Assembly (NCBI RefSeq): GCF_016612865.1
Contig: NZ_JAENZZ010000002.1
Span: forward strand, 248,001-312,000
Direction: 5' to 3'
DNA length: 64,000 nucleotides
DNA from: Blastococcus sp. TML/M2B
GTDB taxonomy: Bacteria; Actinomycetota; Actinomycetes; Mycobacteriales; Geodermatophilaceae
Under the pieces are notes generated by a model. That model was not told the DNA's origin and ran no database searches. It saw nothing but the letters and a program-made list of their open reading frames with translations. Positions 40,996 through 48,657 of this stretch are shown one piece after another (positions within the stretch are counted from its first letter, which is position 1; each line of letters opens with the position of its first letter). Position numbers and translations under genes: made by a program.

Positions 40996-43422
40996 GTGAC
41001 GACGCTGCTGCGGCCGGGGCGCGCCTCCGGTCCGGCCGGCGCCCGGGTGCGCGACGGCCGCCGCACGCCGGTCGACCGCTACACCGTGGACCTGGTCCGG
41101 GTGGTGCTCGGCGCCGCGGTGCTGGGGCTGGGCTTCCTCGTCGCCCGCCGCGGCGAGCTGCCGGTCGCGGAGCGGGACGTCTTCCAGCTGGTCAACGACC
41201 TGCCACCGGCCCTCTTCCCCGTCGTCTGGCTGGTGATGCAGCTCGGCAACGTCGTCGCCGTCCCGCTGGTCGCGGTGCTGGCGCTGGCCGCGCGGCAGGT
41301 CCGCCTGGCCCGCGACCTGATCGTCTCCGGCCTGCTCGCCTACGTCGCCGCCGACCTGGTCAAGTCCGTGGTGCGGCGGGAGCGGCCCGGGGGCTTCGCC
41401 GTCGACGTGCACTTCCCCGAGGGGCCGGTCACCGGGCTGGGCTTCGTCTCCGGCCACGCCGCGGTCGCCGCCGCGCTGGCGACCGCCGTCGTCCCGTACG
41501 TGTCCCGGCGCACCCGGCGGGTCGTGTGGGCGCTCGCCTGGGTGGTGGGCCTGGCGCGGATCTACGTCGGCGCGCACCTGCCGCTCGACGTCGTCTGCGG
41601 CGCCGCGCTCGGCTGGGCGATCGGATCCCTCGTGCACGTGGCGTTCGGCGTGCCCCGCCTGCAGGTCGACCCGCAGCGGCTGGCCCGGCTCCTGAACCGG
41701 GTCGGCCTCCCGGTGCGCGAGCTGCGCCCGGCGCCGGTCCGCGCTCTCAGCTCGCACCCCTTCGTGGCCACCACGGCCGAGGGCCGCCGGCTGTACGTGA
41801 AGTACCTGGGCCCGAACCGCACCGAGCGCGACTGGCTCTACCGGCTGTACCGGCTCGTCGCGGTCCGCGACGTCAAGGACGCCGACGCCGTCGCGCCGCT
41901 GGGCCGGCAGGCCGAGCACGAGGCGGTCGCGGCGATGACCGCCCGCGAGCGCGGGGTGCGCACGCCCCGCGTCCTGCTCGCCCGCGGCAGCGACCGCGGC
42001 GCCGTCGTCGTCCAGGAGCACCTCGAGGGGGTGCCGCTGGACGAGCTGCCCGCGGAGCGGGTGACGCCCGCACTGCTCGCCCAGGTCTGGCACCAGGTGG
42101 GCCTGCTCCGGGACGCCCGCGTGGCCCACCACGACCTCGTGACCGCCAGCATCATGGTCGACGACGTCGGCCGGCCCTGGGTCGTGGACTTCGCCAACGC
42201 GCAGACCGGCGCCGACGACGACGCGCTGGCCGGCGACGTCGCCGAGCTCATGGCGTCGCTGGCGCTGGTCGCCGAGCCGGACGTCGTCGTGCGCTCCGCC
42301 GTCGCGGGCCTGGGCGCGGCCCCGGTCGCCGACGCCCTGCCGGCGCTGGCACCGCTCTGCCTGACCGCCGCGACCCGCACGGCGCTGCGCACCCGGCCCG
42401 AGCGGCTGGGCGTGCTGCGGGCTGAGGTGCGGGCCTCCCTCGGGCTGCCCGACCTCGACCGCCCGGAGTTCCCGCCGACCGGCTGGGCCGCGTGGCTCGC
42501 CGTCGCGGCCGGGTCGGGCCTCGCCCTCGTCGGGCTCCCGCTGCTCGGCGCCGACGGCGTACCCGCCGACTTCCTCGAGGACGGCGGGTGGCGCTGGCTG
42601 GGCGCGGCGGTCGCGCTCACGGTGCTGGCGCGCACCGCCCGGGCCGCGGGCGCGCTGCTCACCGTCGACCGGCGGATCGCCCTCGGCCGGACCGCCGGCG
42701 CGGGGATGGTCGCCGACTCCGCCACGCTGCTGCACGGGCACGACGGCTGGCGCCGGGCGGCCGCCCGCTTCCTGGAGCGGGCCGGTGTGCTGCCCGCGGC
42801 CGCCACCGCCGGGTTGTCCCGCTTCGCCGCGGCCGGCGTCGTCGCCGCGTTCCTCGTCGCCGTCCCGACGCTCGTGCTCGCCCTCGTCGACGACCGGTTG
42901 ACCGGGTGGCGGACGCCGGAGGCCCTCGGCCCGGCCGTCGCCCTGGGTGCGGGCGCCTGGGTGCTCGTGCTCACCGGGCAGTGGCTCGCGCTGCCGTCGG
43001 GGCCGGCGCCGGTCCGGCGGGACCGGGCGGAGGTCGCCCGCGCGCTGCGGGAGCTGCTGCGCATCCACCGGCCCGGTGGGGTGCGGCCGTGGCGGAGGGG
43101 CGCCCAGCTCGCCTGGGTCACCACCGGCATCTTCCTCGAGGCCGCGGTGCTGGCCGCGGCCCTGCACAGCGTCGGGGGCGAGGTGCCGGTGCTGGCCACC
43201 GCGACGGTGTACGGGGCGCTGCACCTCCTGTGGTCGCTGGTGCCGGTCACCGCGGCTCCGGGCGCGGCCGACGTCGCCCTGCTGCTGGCGCTCACCGCGC
43301 TGGGCGCGCCGCTGTCGTCGGCGTGCGCGTGCGTGCTGGTCTTCCGGCTGCTGACCTTCTGGCTGCCCGCGGCGGCCGGGGCCCTGCTGACCGCCCGGTT
43401 CGAGCACCGGTTCGGCATGTGA
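40996..43422 (+). CDS. PAP2 phosphatase - kinase-like - LPG-synthase-type membrane fusion protein
   Basis: An 808-residue three-part protein in one frame. Residues about 30-215 are a membrane PAP2 phosphatase: K123-x6-RP131, SGH at 152-154, R188-x5-H194-x3-D198. Residues about 245-460 are kinase-like: YVKY with K269, HHD at 378-380, the expected Asn is Ser385, and VVDFAN with Asp398. Residues about 490-808 have about 7 TM segments resembling the LPG-synthase/YbhN region (AADVALLLALTALGAPL; RLLTFWLPAAAGAL). It may dephosphorylate and translocate a lipid-linked substrate under kinase-domain control. A second PAP2 gene overlaps its end. Confidence 0.87.
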   Translation: MTTLLRPGRASGPAGARVRDGRRTPVDRYTVDLVRVVLGAAVLGLGFLVARRGELPVAERDVFQLVNDLPPALFPVVWLVMQLGNVVAVPLVAVLALAARQVRLARDLIVSGLLAYVAADLVKSVVRRERPGGFAVDVHFPEGPVTGLGFVSGHAAVAAALATAVVPYVSRRTRRVVWALAWVVGLARIYVGAHLPLDVVCGAALGWAIGSLVHVAFGVPRLQVDPQRLARLLNRVGLPVRELRPAPVRALSSHPFVATTAEGRRLYVKYLGPNRTERDWLYRLYRLVAVRDVKDADAVAPLGRQAEHEAVAAMTARERGVRTPRVLLARGSDRGAVVVQEHLEGVPLDELPAERVTPALLAQVWHQVGLLRDARVAHHDLVTASIMVDDVGRPWVVDFANAQTGADDDALAGDVAELMASLALVAEPDVVVRSAVAGLGAAPVADALPALAPLCLTAATRTALRTRPERLGVLRAEVRASLGLPDLDRPEFPPTGWAAWLAVAAGSGLALVGLPLLGADGVPADFLEDGGWRWLGAAVALTVLARTARAAGALLTVDRRIALGRTAGAGMVADSATLLHGHDGWRRAAARFLERAGVLPAAATAGLSRFAAAGVVAAFLVAVPTLVLALVDDRLTGWRTPEALGPAVALGAGAWVLVLTGQWLALPSGPAPVRRDRAEVARALRELLRIHRPGGVRPWRRGAQLAWVTTGIFLEAAVLAAALHSVGGEVPVLATATVYGALHLLWSLVPVTAAPGAADVALLLALTALGAPLSSACACVLVFRLLTFWLPAAAGALLTARFEHRFGM

Positions 43423-44039
43423 GCGCGCCGTTCCGCCGGCGCCGGTCCGACGTCGTCCTGGCCGCGGGCGGGATCGCGGTCACGGCGGCCTGCGCCACCG
43501 CCGTGTCCGACGGGACCGTCGACACCTGGGAGCGCCGCCTGTTCGCGCTGGTCAACGACCGGTCCGACGCGTGGGAGACCCCGCTGTGGGCCGTCCAGCT
43601 GCTCGGCGTGCTCGGGACGCCGCTGGTCGTCGCCGCCGGGGCGCTGCTGCTGCGCCGCCCGCGCCTGGCCGCGGCGCTGGTGCTGCTCGTGCCGCTCAAG
43701 CTGGTGGTGGAGCGGGGCGTGCTCAAGGAGCTGGTGCACCGCGAGCGGCCGGGGACGACGATCCCCGGCGCGGTGCTGCGCGACGTGCCCTCGGCCGGCG
43801 GCTCGTTCCCCTCGGGGCACGCGATCGTCGCCTTCGGGGTGGCCGTGCTGCTGCTGCCCTACCTGGCCCGCCGCTGGCAGGTCGTCGTCCTGGTGCTGGC
43901 GGTGCTCAACTCCGTGGCGCGGGTGTACCTGGGCGGGCACGCACCGCTGGACGTCGTGGGTGGCGCCGCGGCCGGCGTGGCCCTGGCTGCCACGCTCGAC
44001 CTGCTCCTCGGCGTGCCGGCCCGCGGCCCGCGGCCCTGA
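43419..44039 (+). CDS. PAP2 family phosphatase
   Basis: A 206-residue membrane protein with about five to six hydrophobic segments. The motif set is complete: K-x6-RP in LKELVHRERPG, PSGH in SFPSGHAIVAFG, and R-x5-H-x3-D in ARVYLGGHAPLDVVGG. It hydrolyses a lipid phosphate or pyrophosphate, for example undecaprenyl pyrophosphate or phosphatidate, on the outer face of the membrane. The GTG overlaps the stop of the tripartite fusion as GTGA, so the two phosphatases are translationally linked. Confidence 0.9.
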   Translation: MSAPFRRRRSDVVLAAGGIAVTAACATAVSDGTVDTWERRLFALVNDRSDAWETPLWAVQLLGVLGTPLVVAAGALLLRRPRLAAALVLLVPLKLVVERGVLKELVHRERPGTTIPGAVLRDVPSAGGSFPSGHAIVAFGVAVLLLPYLARRWQVVVLVLAVLNSVARVYLGGHAPLDVVGGAAAGVALAATLDLLLGVPARGPRP

Positions 44040-44074
44040 CCGCCGGCCCGACGCGCCCGGGCCCGAAAAGCCCT

Positions 44075-44088
44075 ACCGACCTGTCGGT
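44075..44088. promoter_or_regulatory. Candidate operator palindrome upstream of the ABC exporter
   Basis: ACCGAC-CT-GTCGGT is a perfect 6-2-6 inverted repeat 59 nt ahead of the ABC ATPase start. It resembles operators used by TetR-family repressors of drug exporters. No regulator gene is adjacent, so the partner would be encoded elsewhere. Confidence 0.45.
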
Positions 44089-44147
44089 GGTCCCCTCTAG
44101 CGTCCTGGCCGCAGACCGTGCCCGCTCCCTCCCCTCTGGAGTTCCCC

Positions 44148-44963
44148 GTGACCCCTCCCGGTCCGTCTCCCGCCCCGGCCGCCCGCGGCCGGAAGCTGAC
44201 CAAGGTCTTCGGCGAGGGCGACACCCGCGTGGTGGCGCTGGACGGCGTCGACGTCGACTTCGACCGTGGCCGGTTCACCGCGATCATGGGCCCGTCCGGC
44301 TCGGGCAAGTCGACGCTCATGCACTGCATGGCCGGCCTGGACTCGGTGACCGAGGGCCAGGCGTTCATCGGCGACGTCGACCTCAGCACCCTGGAGGACA
44401 AGGCGCTCACCGTGCTGCGGCGGGACCGCGTCGGGTTCGTCTTCCAGGCGTTCAACCTGCTGCCCACGCTCACCGCCCTGGAGAACATCACGCTGCCGAT
44501 GGACATCGCCGGCCGCAAGCCCGACAAGGAGTGGCTGGACACGGTGATCGACACCGTCGGGCTGCGGCAGCGGCTGGCGCACCGGCCCACCGAGCTCTCC
44601 GGTGGCCAGCAGCAGCGGGTCGCCTGCGCCCGCGCCCTGGCCGGGCGGCCCGACATCGTCTTCGCCGACGAACCGACCGGGAACCTGGACTCCCGCAGCG
44701 GCGCCGACGTCCTGGACTTCCTGCGCCGCTCGGTGCGCGAGATGGGCCAGACGATCGTGATGGTGACCCACGACCCCAAGGCCGCCAGCTACGCCGACCG
44801 GGTCCTCTTCCTCGCCGACGGCCGGATCGTCGACGAGATGCTCGAACCCACCGCCGACCGCGTGCTCGAGCGGCTCAAGGCGTTCGACACCGAGACCGAC
44901 CGCGCACCCGCGGCCGTCCTGCCCGGCGGCACCGGCGACGGCGGCCCGGCGGGGGTGCGCTGA
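44148..44963 (+). CDS. ABC transporter ATP-binding protein (MacB/LolD-type)
   Basis: A 271-residue ATPase. Walker A is GPSGSGKST, the Q-loop is FVFQAFNLLPTLT, the signature is LSGGQQQRVA, Walker B is DIVFADEPTGNLDS and the H-loop is MVTHDP. The NLLPTLTALENI stretch is typical of the LolD/MacB/FtsE-like class that powers mechanotransmission pumps. The GTG at 44148 is preferred because GGAG lies upstream at good spacing; an earlier GTG at 44118 has none. The FtsX-type permease follows after two bases. Confidence 0.92.
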   Translation: MTPPGPSPAPAARGRKLTKVFGEGDTRVVALDGVDVDFDRGRFTAIMGPSGSGKSTLMHCMAGLDSVTEGQAFIGDVDLSTLEDKALTVLRRDRVGFVFQAFNLLPTLTALENITLPMDIAGRKPDKEWLDTVIDTVGLRQRLAHRPTELSGGQQQRVACARALAGRPDIVFADEPTGNLDSRSGADVLDFLRRSVREMGQTIVMVTHDPKAASYADRVLFLADGRIVDEMLEPTADRVLERLKAFDTETDRAPAAVLPGGTGDGGPAGVR

Positions 44964-44965
44964 CC

Positions 44966-47510
44966 GTGTGGCGCACCACCTGGCGCAACCTGCTGGCGCA
45001 CAAGGTGCGCCTGGCCCTGTCCGGGCTGGCGATCGTGCTCGGCGTCGCCTTCGTCGTCGGGACGCTGATCTTCACCGACACGCTGAGCAAGACGTTCAAC
45101 GACCTGTTCGAGACCACGGCAGCCGACGTCAACGTCACCCGCGCCGCCGCGTTCGACCAGGGTCTGGCCGGCACCGGCGCCGGCGGCACCGCCACCTACG
45201 TGCCGGCCGAGCTGGTCGACCGGATCGCCGACGTCGACGGCGTCGCGGCGGTGGAGGGCAACGTCCAGGCCGAGGGCGTCTACATCCTCGTGCCGGACGG
45301 CGAGGTCCTCGACACCGGCGGCGCCCCGGGCCTGGGCATCAGCTGGGACACCGAGGAGTCCATCTCCCCCACCAGCCTGGTCGAGGGCCGGGCGGCCGAG
45401 GGGCCAGGCGAGGTCATGATCGACGAGGACGCCGCGGAGGAGTCCGGCTACCAGGTCGGCGACACCATCAGCCTGCTCACGCCGGGCCCGCGGATCGAGG
45501 CCGAGCTCGTTCGGCATCTTCCGGTTCGGTGACGGCAGCGGGCTGGCCGGCGCGTCGCTCACCGCGTTCGACACCGCGACGGCGCAGGAGCTGCTGACCG
45601 CTCCGGGGCAGTTCACCGGCATCGGCGTCGGGGCCGAGGACGGCGTCGACCCCGACGAGCTCGCCGGCCGCGTGGCCGCCGCCGTCGGGGACGGCCACGA
45701 CGTCAAGACCGCCACCGAGCAGGCCGAGAGCCTGGCCTCGGACTTCTCCGAGGCGCTGCAGTTCATCAACATCTTCCTGCTGGTCTTCGCCGGGATCGCG
45801 CTGTTCGTCGGCACGTTCATCATCCTCAACACCTTCTCGATGCTCGTGGCCCAGCGGACCCGCGAGCTGGCGCTGCTGCGCGCCCTGGGCGCCAGCCGCG
45901 GGCAGGTGACCCGGTCGGTCCTCGGCGAGGCGCTGGTCGTCGGTCTCGTCGGCGCCACCCTCGGGCTGGCCGCCGGCTACGGCATCGCCGCCGGCCTGCG
46001 GGCGCTGTTCGGCTCCTTCGGCCTCACCCTGGACGGCAACCTGGTCCTCGCCGCGGACACCGTGGTGTGGGGGTACGTGGTCGGCGTCCTGGTCACCCTG
46101 GTCTCGGCGTACGTGCCCGCCCGCCGCGCCGCCCGGATGCCCCCGGTCGCGGCGATGCGCGACGACGTGGTGACCGCGCAGCGCGGCCTGCGCCGGCGCA
46201 CGGTCCTCGGCGCCGTCCTGGCGGTCGCCGGCATCGCGGCCCTGGTCGGCGGCACGCTCAGCGAGGACGGCGGCACCGGCGCCTCGCTCGTCGGCGTCGG
46301 TGCGCTCGCGCTCATCCTGGGCGCGACCGCGTTGAGCCCGGTGCTGGCCCGGCCCTTCCTGCGGACCGTGGGCGCCGTCCTGCCGCGCATCTGGGGCACC
46401 ACCGGCCGCCTCGCGCAGGAGAACGCCGTCCGCAACCCGCGGCGCACGGCCGCCACCGCGTCGGCGCTGATGATCGGGCTCGCGCTGGTCAGCGCGTTCA
46501 GCGTCATCGGTGCGTCGACCAACGCCAGCATCGAGAAGCTGGTCGCGGGCTCGGTGCGCGCCGAGTTCGTCGTCTCCAGCGCGGTGCAGGTGCCGTTCAG
46601 CTCCGACGTGGCCGCCCAGCTCGCCGCCGTCGACGGCGTCGAGGCGGTCATGCCGCTGCGCTGGGGCCAGGCCCAGCTCGACGGGAGCACCGCCTTGCTC
46701 ACCGCCGTCGACCCGGCGTCGCTGGACCGGAGCATCGACCTCAGCTGGGTGGACGGCTCCGCCGACGACCTGGCCGGTGACGGCGTCGTCGTCGACGAGT
46801 CGACCGCGGAGGGCCGCGGCTGGTCGGTGGGCGACCAGGTGGAGGTGCTGACCCTCGACGGCCGGACGGAGCAGCTGACCGTCGGCGGGATCTACGAGTC
46901 CAACCAGGTCATCGGCAGCACCGTCGTCTCGCTCGACTCGCTGAGCCGCTTCGGCGGGGTCGGCCTGGACCGTTTCCTCTTCGTCGACCTCGCCGACGGC
47001 GTCGCGCCGTCCGAGGTGCGGGCGCAGCTGGAGGACGTGGTCAGCGGCTACCCGATCGTGAACCTCAAGGACCGGGGCGAGTTCTCCGACGAGCAGGAGG
47101 GCTCGGTCGACCAGCTGCTGCTGCTGATCAACGCGATGCTCGTGCTCTCGGTGCTCATCGCCGCGCTGGGGATCGTCAACACCCTGGCCATGTCGGTCAT
47201 CGAGCGGACCCGCGAGATCGGGCTGATGCGCGCCGTCGGGCTGGGCCGGTCGCAGCTGCGCCGCATGGTCCGGCTCGAGGCGGTGATCATCTCGATCTAC
47301 GGGGCGGTGCTCGGGCTGGTGCTCGGCACGCTGTTCGGGGTCGCGCTGAGCCGCTCGCTGGTCGACCAGGGCATCACCGAGCTCGTCGTCCCCTATCCGC
47401 GGATGGCCGTCTTCCTCGTGGTCGCCGCGCTGATCGGGGTGCTGGCCGCGGTCGGGCCGGCACGACGGGCGGCCAAGCTGGAGATCCTGGACGCGATCGC
47501 GCGCGCCTGA
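44966..47510 (+). CDS. ABC transporter permease, FtsX/MacB family (1-nt frameshift)
   Basis: About 847 residues after removing one extra base at about 45510. An N-terminal TM segment (NLLAHKVRLALSGLAIVLG) and MacB-like periplasmic core lead to a first FtsX domain (ALQFINIFLLVFAGIALFVG; RTRELALLRALGASRGQV), followed by a second core and a second FtsX domain (LMRAVGLGRSQLRRM). This double-FtsX layout is the actinobacterial form. Together with the ATPase it should drive export or regulate an envelope hydrolase. The substrate is unknown. A GTG at 44966 follows the ATPase stop. Confidence 0.88.
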
Positions 47511-47583
47511 GAGGCCGCGCCGGGGAGCCTGGACCGGCGGCACGGCGGGTTCCACACTGGGTCGCCCGAGCAGGAGGCCGCAC

Positions 47584-48567
47584 ATGGATCTCGGCATCGA
47601 TCTGGGGACCGCCACCACGGTGGTCAGCGACCTGCGGCGCGGCATCGTGTTCGACGAACCCAGCGTGCTGCTGCTCCGGCCCGGCTCCGGCCGCCGTCCC
47701 CGGATCACCGCCGTCGGGCGGGAGGCCGGGGAGCTGGTCGGCCGGGCCCCGGCGCGGTTCTCCGCCGTCCGGCCGCTGCACGACGGCGTGGTCACCGACC
47801 TGGAGACGGCGCGGCTGTACCTGCGCGCGGTCCTCGCCCGGGCCGGGCGGCGGCTGTGGAGCCCGGTGCGCGCGGTGATCGGGGTGCCGGCCGACGCCAC
47901 CTCCCTGGAGACCCGCGCCCTGCTCGAGGCCGCCGAGGAGGCCGGCATCCGCCCCGCGACCGCGCTGGACGACGCCGTCGCGGGCGCGGTCGGCTGCGGG
48001 CTGGACCCGCTGGAGCGCCGGGTGCACCTGGTCGTGGACATCGGCGGCGGATCGGCCGCGGCGGTGGCGTTCTGCTACGGCGGGGTCCTCGCCCAGCGGA
48101 CCAGCAAGGTGGGTGGCGACGAGATGACCGGCGCCGTCGCCCGCTACCTCCGGGAGGAGCACCAGCTGTCCATCGGGGAGCTGGAGGCGGAGCGGGTCAA
48201 GACCTCGCCGACGGCCGACGCCGGCCCGCTGGTCGTGCACGGCCGCGACGGCGGCACCGGCCGGCCCCGGCTGGTCACCGTGCAGCCCGGCGAGATCGGC
48301 ACCGCCGTGCGGCCCGTCGTCGACGAGATCGTGCGGGCGCTCAGCGGCTGCCTCGACGACCTGCCCCCGCAGGCCCTGGCCGACGTGCTCGCCGAGGGCG
48401 TGCTGGTCTTCGGCGGCGCCTCGCTCGTCCCGGGCCTGCCCCAGCAGCTGGAGAACGCCCTCGGCCTGCCGGTCAAGCTCGCCGAGGAGCCCCTGACCTG
48501 CGTCGCCGAAGGTGCCGCCCGGGCGCTGCGCAACCGCCCCCTCCTCGCCGCCTACGGCCGGGGCTGA
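47584..48567 (+). CDS. MreB-like rod-shape/actin-fold protein
   Basis: A 327-residue actin-fold ATPase. It has the phosphate-1 motif GIDLGTATTVV, RGIVFDEPSVL, RPLHDGVVTD, the phosphate-2 motif VVDIGGGSAAAVA, KVGGDEMTGAVARYL, and the adenosine motif VLVFGGASLVPGL. Each matches the order of MreB, but the sequence is a little shorter (MreB about 340) and the N-terminus lacks the usual membrane-binding helix. AGGAGG precedes the ATG. It converges on a SEDS-PBP fusion gene, a suggestive pairing since MreB guides that machinery. Confidence 0.85.
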   Translation: MDLGIDLGTATTVVSDLRRGIVFDEPSVLLLRPGSGRRPRITAVGREAGELVGRAPARFSAVRPLHDGVVTDLETARLYLRAVLARAGRRLWSPVRAVIGVPADATSLETRALLEAAEEAGIRPATALDDAVAGAVGCGLDPLERRVHLVVDIGGGSAAAVAFCYGGVLAQRTSKVGGDEMTGAVARYLREEHQLSIGELEAERVKTSPTADAGPLVVHGRDGGTGRPRLVTVQPGEIGTAVRPVVDEIVRALSGCLDDLPPQALADVLAEGVLVFGGASLVPGLPQQLENALGLPVKLAEEPLTCVAEGAARALRNRPLLAAYGRG

Positions 48568-48587
48568 CCCGCCGCCGCCGCCGAGCG

Positions 48588-48636
48588 TGTGCGCTGACGC
48601 CCGGTTCCGAGCCGCGGAACCGGGCCTCGGCGCACA
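48588..48636. terminator. Bidirectional two-stage hairpin terminator
   Basis: An inner 10-bp stem (48599-48608 with 48616-48625) and an outer 7-bp stem (48588-48594 with 48630-48636) flank 4-nt internal loops. It lies between the converging MreB-like and SEDS-PBP genes. Confidence 0.75.
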
Positions 48637-48657
48637 CCGTCTCCGCGCGCGGGATCG

